Shown here in pieces: positions 54,754-62,158 of a stretch of DNA of 62,158 bases. The stretch comes from Coprothermobacter platensis DSM 11748 (GTDB taxonomy: Bacteria; Coprothermobacterota; Coprothermobacteria; Coprothermobacterales; Coprothermobacteraceae), in contig NZ_KB899040.1 of assembly GCF_000378005.1 (NCBI RefSeq), forward strand, positions 1,355,997 through 1,418,154, in the 5' to 3' direction. The notes below the pieces were generated by a model, which was given only the letters and a program-made list of their open reading frames with translations, was not told the origin of the DNA and did no database searches. Position numbers and translations under genes: made by a program. Numbering within the stretch: position 1 is the first letter of the stretch; every line of letters starts with the position of its first letter.

Positions 54754-55237
54754 TGATAAGCTCCATGAGAAATCGTTTGTCAAAAGCACATACTACTATA
54801 TCTATGTTTTCGTCCTTCATAGATGTGAAAACGCTGGCATATTGACGTGCCAAAGGCTGAGGTTGAAGCTCGCCCACGCCCATACCCAATGCTGGTAAAG
54901 CCAATGTCTTTATGTTGAGTTCCATCGCTTTCCTTATGGCATTTGTCAACGCTTGCTTAGTAGAGTCATAATCTGCCAATTCGGCAGGATAAGTCATTGT
55001 AACTGCGTGTACAACGTACTTCCATTTCTTACCACCCGTAGTAACATAAACACTGCCTGGCTTAAACGGTCCATCTTTTTTGCAAAGGTTTGTTGCTTCC
55101 TCTTCAATGATGGAACCTCCAACGTTCTTTATTGCATATGCTACACCGCCGCCCATAGGTCCCATGCCATTGGCAGCGTTTACCACGGCTTCTGTATCAA
55201 GGATAGTTAAATCCCCCTTAAACAGAAAGATTCTCAT
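54740..55237 (-). CDS. Macro domain protein (ADP-ribose binding/hydrolase)
   Basis: Cytoplasmic protein of 165 aa consisting of one macro domain: VVNAANGMGPMGGGVAYAI (ligand loop with the NAAN and GGGV signatures) and ALPALGMGVG. Such proteins remove or bind ADP-ribose derivatives, including O-acetyl-ADP-ribose and ADP-ribosylated proteins. There is no Shine-Dalgarno sequence, and TATAAT (55249-55244) ends 6 nt before the ATG, so the message is probably leaderless. It is the first gene of a four-gene operon. Confidence 0.88.
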   Translation of the reverse strand: MRIFLFKGDLTILDTEAVVNAANGMGPMGGGVAYAIKNVGGSIIEEEATNLCKKDGPFKPGSVYVTTGGKKWKYVVHAVTMTYPAELADYDSTKQALTNAIRKAMELNIKTLALPALGMGVGELQPQPLARQYASVFTSMKDENIDIVVCAFDKRFLMELINEMD

Positions 55238-55243
55238 GGTGTT

Positions 55244-55251
55244 ATTATAGT
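55244..55251. promoter_or_regulatory. Overlapping divergent -10 boxes
   Basis: TATAAT on the minus strand (55249-55244) and TATAGT on the plus strand (55246-55251) overlap. Each is 6-7 nt from the ATG of its gene (55237 minus, 55259 plus). The 21-nt gap between the two start codons therefore holds both promoters. Confidence 0.45.
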
Positions 55252-55258
55252 ATAAATC

Positions 55259-55630
55259 ATGGGATTTTCCTATGCTGACGTGCTCATATCGTTAATCTTA
55301 ATGTTAATGGCGGGTATGCTTTTACTGGGTGCCTCAAGGGAAATTCATGGTGTAGATATGTATATGAAAGAAAGGAATGTGGCTTTCACGATAATGTATG
55401 AGCAGCTATATAATGCGCCTTGGTATTCTGAAACGGCTACCAACTTTGATGTTTGGGTTGACGAACAAAAGTATACCGTGGCAAGGATTGTAACGCGTGG
55501 TTGCTCCGGCTTTGGTGCTTCTGCGCAAGAGGTGCCGTTTTGTTCAGAAGATTTCAAAGATACTACGGTAACCGTACATTGGAAAGACCACACTATTACA
55601 AAAACAAGAGTCTCCAGGCTTTTACCTTAA
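55259..55630 (+). CDS. Type IV prepilin-like minor pilin with minimal leader
   Basis: Protein of 123 aa. The N-terminus is MG|FSYADVLISLILMLMAGMLLLG: a prepilin-type cleavage site after a two-residue leader, with Asp at +5 where most pilins have Glu. Two cysteines lie near residues 82 and 93. First of three genes in a second minor-pilin cluster; leaderless promoter directly upstream. A FimU/PilV-type role is an inference. Confidence 0.65.
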   Translation: MGFSYADVLISLILMLMAGMLLLGASREIHGVDMYMKERNVAFTIMYEQLYNAPWYSETATNFDVWVDEQKYTVARIVTRGCSGFGASAQEVPFCSEDFKDTTVTVHWKDHTITKTRVSRLLP

Positions 55631-55863
55631 TAGAAGTTATTCTCGCTTTGTCCGCTTCTGCGTGCCTTATACTTCTTCTGTTTGGTTATATGCGTTTTGC
55701 TTTTAACGAATTAAGAAGTGCTCCATCAACTCTTACTCAGAAAAGTTCGCTGCAATCAGTTCTTTTACGAAGCGGAGCAAACGAACAAGAGGAAAGCATT
55801 TTTGGACCGAGATGTTTCATTGTGAGAGTAGGGGAGCATGATTTCAAAATTCTTACGCGGTAG
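55579..55863 (+). CDS. Type IV prepilin-like minor pilin
   Basis: Protein of about 94 aa. The prepilin signature SLQA|FTLIEVILALSASACLILLLFG is clear, with Ala rather than Gly at -1 and Glu at +5. No ATG is available; TTG 55579 gives a 14-residue leader (MERPHYYKNKSLQA) and lies inside the upstream gene, consistent with coupled translation. The frame is open from TTG 55501, so the start is uncertain. Overlaps the next gene by 26 nt. Confidence 0.65.
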   Translation: MERPHYYKNKSLQAFTLIEVILALSASACLILLLFGYMRFAFNELRSAPSTLTQKSSLQSVLLRSGANEQEESIFGPRCFIVRVGEHDFKILTR

Positions 55864-57043
55864 TGCCACACTGCTTCCGCTTATTATAATAACCAGTTTG
55901 GTTTTTGTGCTCATGGGGTTATCTATATTTGCCGTAGTTTATGAAAAGCTCTTGGAGCAAAAAGCATTAGACAGTATTCATATAGAAGAATGCGCTGATG
56001 CTTCTGAACAGATATTCAACATAAAAGGTGATAAGGTCAACCATTTTAATGGTTGTAGTATTGATTGGGGAAATAGTAACATTGCTATTAAATACAGGAA
56101 AATGGTAAAGGTTTTTGATATTGAGTGGGTACCCGATTTTGTGGTCAACGTAAATAGGGATTTTTCTTTAGATAGCGATAGCAGAGTAGAAGGCAACATC
56201 GCTGTAGGTAAGTTATATACGTATGGTGTAAGAAAACTACTTACGGAAAAGCCTTACCATATGACACAAACAACGTGGATGCCCAATATATCGGGGAAGC
56301 TGTATCTTACCTCTACTAGCACGACAGTAATTTTCGTTGGTATGAAAGGTATGAAAACTACGGAATACAAAGACTGGTATTACTATGCAGGCGCGGGCAC
56401 AAAAGCTAACGATTTAGGATATGAGTACAGCAACCTTATTTTTCAATCATCTTCAATGTGCTATTACACCATTTATGGAAACTGCGAAGGTGAAAAGCAA
56501 AAGGTAGTAAGCTTTGATGATGGCATGAAACATGTATTGCCTGAAGTCGTTTTATGGAGGAAAAGAAATCAATCCCAGGAATTACTTTTTGATAACATTT
56601 ACAGATGTGAAGCAGGCAAGCTAATGCTGGGCACAGCAAGTTATGTTCTAACTACCCCGACGCTATCTTTGACCTATGACAGTGATTTGAAACTATTAGA
56701 CGGCAAAGAGGAAATCATAATCCCTTCAGAGAATTCTCTCTTTCAAGGATGCAATATACATTTAGAAGATGGTTACTATGCAAATTTAACTATAGGTGCC
56801 AAGAATGTTGAAATAGCCAATGCCTCCATAAAAGCAATTACCTTACAGGCAGAGAATATTACTGCTACGCTAAGCACCTTAGACAACGTAACGCTAACAG
56901 CAACAAAGAGTAATGTGAATGGTACTACTGTAAGCGGTCATATCTATGGCGACAATGCAGCCATTAGAAACAGCATTGTAAGGAACGCTTTACCTTCCAA
57001 TGAAGGTAGCGCTCCTTACATGTTTGTTCGGATCATTCATTGA
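55838..57043 (+). CDS. Pilus-associated membrane-anchored protein with beta-helical C-terminus
   Basis: Protein of 401 aa with a short basic start and hydrophobic helix (TLLPLIIITSLVFVLMGLSIFAVV) like PilX-type proteins, then a long extracytoplasmic part. The last 100 residues contain regularly spaced short strands (YYANLTIGAKNVEIANASIKA, NVTLTATKSNVNGTTVSG), suggesting a parallel beta-helix. ATG follows AGGGGAG. Third gene of the cluster; an adhesin-like tip protein is possible. Its 3' end overlaps gatB by 11 nt. Confidence 0.6.
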   Translation: MISKFLRGSATLLPLIIITSLVFVLMGLSIFAVVYEKLLEQKALDSIHIEECADASEQIFNIKGDKVNHFNGCSIDWGNSNIAIKYRKMVKVFDIEWVPDFVVNVNRDFSLDSDSRVEGNIAVGKLYTYGVRKLLTEKPYHMTQTTWMPNISGKLYLTSTSTTVIFVGMKGMKTTEYKDWYYYAGAGTKANDLGYEYSNLIFQSSSMCYYTIYGNCEGEKQKVVSFDDGMKHVLPEVVLWRKRNQSQELLFDNIYRCEAGKLMLGTASYVLTTPTLSLTYDSDLKLLDGKEEIIIPSENSLFQGCNIHLEDGYYANLTIGAKNVEIANASIKAITLQAENITATLSTLDNVTLTATKSNVNGTTVSGHIYGDNAAIRNSIVRNALPSNEGSAPYMFVRIIH

Positions 57044-58448
57044 GCATTTGTTCCAATAATGCACGTGTTTGATTTGGATCCACAGTACCTTTTGTTTTTT
57101 TCATAACCTGTCCCAGCAGAAATCCAATTACGTTTGCGTTGCCTTTTTTGTATTTTTCGACGGCATCTGGATTCTGCTGTAGAACATCCGAAATGATCTG
57201 CTTTATATCGATATTCTCATGTTTAAGTAGCTCATGCTCTTCTGCATACTTCATTGGGTCATTGCCTCGAGCCGCTTGCCACAGCAGGTCTTTTGCCACA
57301 GCAGGTGTAATTTTTCCATCTTGCTGAAGCTGCAAAATACTATTTAAAAATGTTTTGTCCACGTCTCCCCATGTTTTTGCAACTTCGCTGAGTATGTTAG
57401 GCAAATCGATGAGAATCATCCTATTTAGCAGCTTCTTATCAAAACCTTTTTCTGCTAAGCTGCTGTACAGCATGTACTGGTCTTTGTTAAGTGCCAACGT
57501 TCGTGCATCTGCTTCTTTATTAGTCCAAGAAAGAGCATTATGGTAGGCATCAAGAAAGCTACCATTGTATCTATTTGCTTCCTCAAAGAGTTCTTCTGTG
57601 AGGATCAGGGGCGGTAAGTCTGGTTCTGGAAAATAACGATAATCGGCGGATGATTGTTTCGTGCGCATGGTTCGGGTTTTGCCTGTTTTTTCATCGAAGG
57701 CAAGCGTTTCCGTAATAATGTTTTCACCCCGTTTGTATGCTTCTACGTGACGGTTGTATTCATAAGTTAAGGCTTGGCGTATGGATCGAGTGGAGTTCAG
57801 GTTCTTTATTTCAACACGTGTACCTTCTTTTCCGTCCACTTCCACAGAAACGTTCACATCGCATCGAAGTTGGCCAAGTTCCATTTGAGCATTGCTTATC
57901 CCGAGGTATCTCAGTGTCGCTTGGAGTTCTTCTACAAAAAGCGTAGCTTCTTCAGGAGATTCAAAAACAGGGTCGGTCACAATTTCTATGAGCGGTACAC
58001 CTGACCTATTGAAGTCAAGCAATGTTTCCTGCGCGCCTGCTAATCTACCGCTACTGCTTACATGCACACTTTTTGCTGCATCTTCTTCTAAATGCATGCG
58101 TTTAATGGGTATATTTTTACCCGTGGATAACGGCAGTACGGCGTTTTCTATGATGGGAACATCGCCCTGCGTAATTTGATAACCCTTGGGTAAATCCGGA
58201 TAGAAATAATTCTTTCTGTGAAAGCGCGAAATCATGTTAATGTGGCCATTTAGCGCCTTTCCAAGGGCAATTGCCATTATCACCGCTTCACGATTTATTA
58301 CAGGAAGCGTCCCTGGATATCCTAAGCATACAGGACATACACGCGTATTAGGAACATCTAGCCCTTCAGTGGGGCAGCTACAAAACATTTTTGTTTTCGT
58401 ATTCAATTGCACATGTATTTCCAAGCCAGCTACAAATTTGAAATTCAT
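57033..58448 (-). CDS. gatB: Asp-tRNA(Asn)/Glu-tRNA(Gln) amidotransferase subunit B
   Basis: Subunit of GatCAB, which turns mis-acylated Glu-tRNA(Gln) or Asp-tRNA(Asn) into the correct amide; GatB binds tRNA and ATP. 471 aa, full length: GLEIHVQLNTKTKMFC at the start, PVCLGYPGTLPV, KNYFYPDLPKGYQITQ, DYRYFPEPDLPPL and a C-terminal YqeY-like helical domain (GNANVIGFLLGQVMKKTKGTVDPNQTR-type). Overlaps gatA by 4 nt (ATGA). Confidence 0.96.
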   Translation of the reverse strand: MNFKFVAGLEIHVQLNTKTKMFCSCPTEGLDVPNTRVCPVCLGYPGTLPVINREAVIMAIALGKALNGHINMISRFHRKNYFYPDLPKGYQITQGDVPIIENAVLPLSTGKNIPIKRMHLEEDAAKSVHVSSSGRLAGAQETLLDFNRSGVPLIEIVTDPVFESPEEATLFVEELQATLRYLGISNAQMELGQLRCDVNVSVEVDGKEGTRVEIKNLNSTRSIRQALTYEYNRHVEAYKRGENIITETLAFDEKTGKTRTMRTKQSSADYRYFPEPDLPPLILTEELFEEANRYNGSFLDAYHNALSWTNKEADARTLALNKDQYMLYSSLAEKGFDKKLLNRMILIDLPNILSEVAKTWGDVDKTFLNSILQLQQDGKITPAVAKDLLWQAARGNDPMKYAEEHELLKHENIDIKQIISDVLQQNPDAVEKYKKGNANVIGFLLGQVMKKTKGTVDPNQTRALLEQMLNE

Positions 58449-59854
58449 AATTCTTCAGCCCCCTGCCATAATTCGTTTATGAAACTAAGTAGTTTGTGAT
58501 CTTCACCGAAGGGAGCGATGAACTGCAAACCTATGGGTAAGTCCTTTTTGTTTTCTTGGAACGGATAAGGCATGTTTATTGCAGGCAAATAAGCCAAGTT
58601 CGCAGGTGTTGTGAACAAATCAGCTTTATAAAGATCCAGTGGGTCTTTTATTTCTCCCAGCTTGAACGGCGGTGTGGGGGTAGTGGGTGTAAGCACCATA
58701 TCAACGTTTTGAAATACTTGGTCGAATTCAAAAACAAGCCACTGCCTTAGGTAATTAGCTTTTTCATAAAGAGCATCTTTGTAGCCAGCGGACAAAGCAA
58801 AAGAACCCAAAAGAATACGCCGTTTGACTTCTTCACCAAATAAATTCCTTGTCTTTCTAATGCTTTCTGAGTAGTTTTCAGCTTCCATGGTCGTACCATA
58901 CCTTACACCATCGTAACGAGATAAATTTGAAGAAGCTTCTGCTGGTGCTATGAAATAATAGGCAGCCAGAGCTTCTTCCCAATGTGGAATAGAAATTTCT
59001 ACAACTTCGTATGTGCGTGACAAGTAGTTTATAAAGCTATCATAAGCGTGTTTGACATCTTTGTCCAGCATGTTTGAATCGATTTCTTTTACGATGCCTA
59101 CTCTTTTCACATTGCTTGCTTCGGGTTGTGGTGCCATCGGAATATCTCTGCTGGTGCTATCCATGGGGTCTTGGCCAAAAAGAACAGAAGACGCCAGTAT
59201 TACATCTTCTGGGTGCTTTGCCAAAACTCCAATTTGGTCTAAAGAGGAGGCAAAAGCCACTAAACCATATCGGGAGATAGCGCCATAACTGGGCTTAAAA
59301 CCAAACGTACCTGTAAATGCAGCAGGCTGTCTTACCGATCCGCCTGTATCACTTCCAAGAGCAAGCAAGGACATACCGGATGCCACTGCTGCGGCGGAAC
59401 CTCCTGATGAACCACCCGGAGAACACGTTTTATCCAGCGGATTTCTTGTGGGGCCAAAAGCAGAGTTCTCACTTGAGCTGCCCATGGCAAATTCATCAAG
59501 ATTTGTCTTTCCGACAATGATGGCTCCTGCATCTTTTAATTTCTTTACGGCTGTGGCATCGTAAGGCGCCACAAAATGTTCCAATATTTTGCTTCCACAG
59601 GTACACGGTAAACCCGTTACGCACATGTTGTCCTTTATGGCAATGGGTATTCCAAGAAGAGGTTTGCGCTGTCCTTCATCCCATGCGTTGTCTGCCGCTT
59701 TCGCATCAGCCATCAACTCATCGGCATTTCTGATGAACAAAAATGCATGCAATTCGTCATCATGGGAAAGTTCTTTTAATGTTTCTTCCATAAGGTGGGT
59801 AAAGGTTATTTCATTTGCTTCTCGCTTGGAAAATATGGTTTTTACATCGTCCAT
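58445..59854 (-). CDS. gatA: Asp-tRNA(Asn)/Glu-tRNA(Gln) amidotransferase subunit A
   Basis: Glutaminase subunit of GatCAB, amidase-signature family, 469 aa. The Ser-cisSer-Lys triad is present: Lys in GIPIAIKDNMC, Ser in CSPGGSSGGSAAAVA and Ser in DTGGSVRQPAAF. It supplies ammonia to GatB. It lies between gatC (7-nt gap) and gatB. The gene order C-A-B is the common one. Confidence 0.96.
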   Translation of the reverse strand: MDDVKTIFSKREANEITFTHLMEETLKELSHDDELHAFLFIRNADELMADAKAADNAWDEGQRKPLLGIPIAIKDNMCVTGLPCTCGSKILEHFVAPYDATAVKKLKDAGAIIVGKTNLDEFAMGSSSENSAFGPTRNPLDKTCSPGGSSGGSAAAVASGMSLLALGSDTGGSVRQPAAFTGTFGFKPSYGAISRYGLVAFASSLDQIGVLAKHPEDVILASSVLFGQDPMDSTSRDIPMAPQPEASNVKRVGIVKEIDSNMLDKDVKHAYDSFINYLSRTYEVVEISIPHWEEALAAYYFIAPAEASSNLSRYDGVRYGTTMEAENYSESIRKTRNLFGEEVKRRILLGSFALSAGYKDALYEKANYLRQWLVFEFDQVFQNVDMVLTPTTPTPPFKLGEIKDPLDLYKADLFTTPANLAYLPAINMPYPFQENKKDLPIGLQFIAPFGEDHKLLSFINELWQGAEEL

Positions 59855-59861
59855 GGGAACA

Positions 59862-60146
59862 TCAGTCCTCTTCCTCTAAAACGGGTTTTACTTTTAATAG
59901 GCCATCTTGAAGCCTTGATTGTCCCAGTAATTGTGATGCATTTTCAAAAGATTTAGGTTCATCTTCTCGAAGTGGCGATGAAAATGCTGTTGTTGTTTCA
60001 GGTGGCACTTCCACTCTGCTTATGATTTGGAACGTACCGAGTATGTGGTTCAAGTCCTGGAGCATTTTTTCTTCCAGCCCTTCAGGTAATTCCAGTTGAG
60101 CTAACTCTTCCAAGTGCTTCAGTATTTCTGGGGATATGTTAAACAA
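59862..60146 (-). CDS. gatC: Asp-tRNA(Asn)/Glu-tRNA(Gln) amidotransferase subunit C
   Basis: Small GatCAB subunit that holds GatA and GatB together; 94 aa. Typical sequence: ISPEILKHLEELAQLEL near the start and the middle TTAFSSPLREDEP. The frame opens at GTG 60155, but that GTG is part of the ribosome binding site GGAGGTG; TTG 60146 is 8 nt beyond GGAGG and is the better start. It heads the gatCAB operon. Confidence 0.9.
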   Translation of the reverse strand: MFNISPEILKHLEELAQLELPEGLEEKMLQDLNHILGTFQIISRVEVPPETTTAFSSPLREDEPKSFENASQLLGQSRLQDGLLKVKPVLEEED

Positions 60147-60210
60147 TAAGAGCACCTCCTATGTAGATTGTTCTATGAGCAGTTTTCATTAATTATAAGG
60201 CATCTGGAAA

Positions 60211-60251
60211 TGGGAAAGGGCGTCTCAGCTTTCACTGGACGCCCTTTCCCA
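60211..60251. terminator. Terminator after the SLH-SBP gene
   Basis: TGGGAAAGGGCGTC and GACGCCCTTTCCCA form a perfect 14-bp stem with a 13-nt loop. It separates the solute-binding-protein gene from gatCAB, both on the minus strand. Confidence 0.78.
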
Positions 60252-60286
60252 TCAATATTTGCAACAACTTCCAAAATGAAGTATTT

Positions 60287-62158
60287 TTACTCTCTATACC
60301 ACCAAGCGGAGTTCCACGTATGAGCAGAAACATCCAAGCCCATATCATAACCTTCGATATTCAGCTTCACTGCGTCATGCTGATCCTGCCAGTAAAGTGG
60401 TATTTCTGGAATATAGACACCGTAGAAGTTCTTGGAGAAATCTTTATATGCCTGGACTCGTTCTGTGGTGTTAAAGCTATTCCATTTGCTTATTAAAGCG
60501 TCGGCATCAGCATTTCTGAATCCGCCATAGTTTTGGCCTTGGTAACCATTTGCAGATGACGGTATAAACCTTGATTGATACAACGTATTATTTCCTGGCT
60601 CAAGGATGGTATCCTGGCCCCAAGCAAACAGCGCCATCTCAAAGGTTCTGTGGGGTAGTAAATCATCGAAGAATGGTCCAGCATCCATGGGCTGTATGGT
60701 CAGGTTAATACCAACCTGCTTGTACTGCTGCTGGATAACCTGCAGAGCGCTGATTCGATCTGCCCTGTTGGTTGTTTGAGCAATCAAACTTAACTTTGTT
60801 CCACTCTTTGAATAGATGCCATCGCTGCCCTTTGTGTAACCTGCTTGTTGTAAAAGTGTCGTTGCTTTTGCTGGGTTATAGGTAAACACATCCTTTAAGG
60901 AAGGCTCGTCATATTTACTGCCAGGCAACACAAAGTTGTAGCATACAGGTCTCATTCCATAATAAACACGGTTAGATACATCTTGTCTGTTTATGGAATA
61001 GGATAGAGCTTGCCTTACTTTGATATCACTCAGGATAGGATGAGTATAAGCTGTACCTGGCTGTGGATTCGTTGGTACGTTTTTCGGATCATCGTAATTA
61101 ACCACAAAATGTTCAAAATACGTTGAGGGGATATTGTTTAGTTTGTACATGTTCAAGAACGCTTTGTTGGAAGAGAGTGCTTTCGAATTTTGGGTATCGA
61201 CTACACCGACTAAAGCTACATCTGGCTGACCTTTAAGCAGTTCTGCTAATCCTGACTGAGCACTTCTAAAGCCGACTATGACCTTGTCAAATAACCCCTG
61301 ACCAAGGATAAAGTTGGGGTCTGGTGCCATTTCGATGTAGCTCTTTTGAACCCAGTTAGTTACTTTGTATGGCCCACTATACACGGGTTTTGTGTTAAAG
61401 CTGCTGCTGGATATGGCCTCAGCATTCTTATCCATGACCTCTTTAAGTGTCTTCGGTATGGTGTAGGATTCATCAGCGATGTACGCCAAGTTGGCATTGT
61501 GTTTGAGTACGAAATCGACTGTATTCGGGATGGTTAAGGTTGTTTTCATGACATTTTGCTCAAACCAATGTTTCGGGTACAAAGAAAAACCATATTTGGC
61601 AAATATGTCATAAGGACTCTGCGGATCTATGGATGTGAAATAGACCCTAATGGTGTAGTTGTCAAGCTTCTCAATCCTTGCTACACTATCGTAAGGATCG
61701 ATGTTATAAACAGGCATATTCTTGGAAAGGTAAAGTAACACTGTAAAAATGAGGTCATCGGCTGTAATAGGCTGGCCATCTGCCCACTTAAGGCCTTGCC
61801 TTAGGCCAAAGTCATACCTCATGTAAATAGGTACTTTGGTGCCGTCTTGCAAAGTAATGGTTTGCGGTGTGCTGTAAATGACTTGTTTGCCATTCTCAGT
61901 GGTAGGTACCCAACGTTCAAGTTCTGGCCACCAGTTTTGCCGCCAATCAGAACCTTGTGGTTGATCCATTACAAACCCCAATACTTGGATCATCGCTGTC
62001 ATGTCATCGAGGGCATAGAACAATGTAGCTGGCTCTTGGTCTTCTATGACGTAGAGCTGGCCACCTTTTTTAACAGGCCATTTCATCTTGTAAATGGTGT
62101 ACGCCGCTTCACCTCTGGTTGCAGCTTTGTCTGCTGCAATCAAACGTCCCGGTTGCCT
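60287..62158 (-). CDS. SLH-linked oligopeptide ABC transporter substrate-binding protein (5' truncated by window edge)
   Basis: The open frame runs off the right edge; the TTG at 62143 is internal. The first visible residues (PGRLIAADKAATRGEAAYTIYKM) look like the end of an S-layer homology domain, whose conserved tail is TRAEAA.IIY. A family 5 solute-binding protein follows: FRYDFGLRQGLKWADGQPITADD, DLIFTVLLYL, SGPYKVTNWVQKSYIEM and HPILSDIKVRQALSYSINRQDV. At least 618 aa are visible. The binding protein is thus held at the cell wall by SLH domains instead of a lipid, probably to capture peptides from proteolysis. Confidence 0.88.
   Translation of the reverse strand, partial: RQPGRLIAADKAATRGEAAYTIYKMKWPVKKGGQLYVIEDQEPATLFYALDDMTAMIQVLGFVMDQPQGSDWRQNWWPELERWVPTTENGKQVIYSTPQTITLQDGTKVPIYMRYDFGLRQGLKWADGQPITADDLIFTVLLYLSKNMPVYNIDPYDSVARIEKLDNYTIRVYFTSIDPQSPYDIFAKYGFSLYPKHWFEQNVMKTTLTIPNTVDFVLKHNANLAYIADESYTIPKTLKEVMDKNAEAISSSSFNTKPVYSGPYKVTNWVQKSYIEMAPDPNFILGQGLFDKVIVGFRSAQSGLAELLKGQPDVALVGVVDTQNSKALSSNKAFLNMYKLNNIPSTYFEHFVVNYDDPKNVPTNPQPGTAYTHPILSDIKVRQALSYSINRQDVSNRVYYGMRPVCYNFVLPGSKYDEPSLKDVFTYNPAKATTLLQQAGYTKGSDGIYSKSGTKLSLIAQTTNRADRISALQVIQQQYKQVGINLTIQPMDAGPFFDDLLPHRTFEMALFAWGQDTILEPGNNTLYQSRFIPSSANGYQGQNYGGFRNADADALISKWNSFNTTERVQAYKDFSKNFYGVYIPEIPLYWQDQHDAVKLNIEGYDMGLDVSAHTWNSAWWYRE

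Overview
The window looks like a thermophilic, protein-degrading anaerobe of the Coprothermobacter type. This is an inference from its mix of genes: a large secreted subtilisin, tungstate uptake, many extracellular proteins ending in a 'copper amine oxidase N-terminal-like' (stalk) module, an SLH-anchored peptide-binding protein, GatCAB and a compact genome. No rRNA, tRNA, CRISPR array or intact insertion sequence was recognised.

Layout. 1-5415: two tandem paralogous exoproteins, the first cut by the window edge, the second a GH13 glucan hydrolase. 5480-8935: an Mrp-type ATPase (minus strand), then tungstate uptake genes tupA-tupB-tupC, with TupA fused to the stalk module. 8981-19943: a secretome block with a small Ig-stalk protein, a 1169-aa subtilisin-like protease, a four-repeat Ig-stalk protein and a 1433-aa surface protein; two of these genes have near-identical sigma-54-type promoters. 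20078-26919: a Lin0512-family protein, a guanine riboswitch with its purine permease, a PurS-like small protein, a degenerate M28-like membrane protein, a Wzy-like polymerase and a chemoreceptor. 27099-32820: an ABC-2 exporter, a class II aldolase and a peptide-binding-protein operon.

32804-38181 (mostly minus): a lipid kinase with FolE2 and QueD, then an envelope-stress-like operon PspC-PspC-DUF4097-ECF sigma-small membrane protein. 38288-41315: a minor-pilin cluster and CheW. 41302-45856 (minus): an ATPase-repeat-GGDEF signalling protein and a NagZ-like glycosidase. 46051-49041: guaB-guaA. 49067-55237 (minus): a lipoprotein, a BNR-repeat stalk protein, and an operon macro domain-SBP-like-GNAT-ferritin-like. 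55259-57043: a second minor-pilin cluster. 57033-60146 (minus): gatC-gatA-gatB. 60287-62158 (minus): an SLH-linked family 5 solute-binding protein, cut by the right edge.

The main theme is a cell surface built for feeding on polymers. Proteases, glucan hydrolases and binding proteins share one C-terminal module (seven copies here), which I infer to be a surface-attachment device; sigma-54-like promoters, leader RNA repeats and a diguanylate cyclase are the visible regulatory parts. Another pattern is that several genes lack a ribosome binding site and have a -10 box 6-9 nt before the start codon, suggesting leaderless mRNAs.
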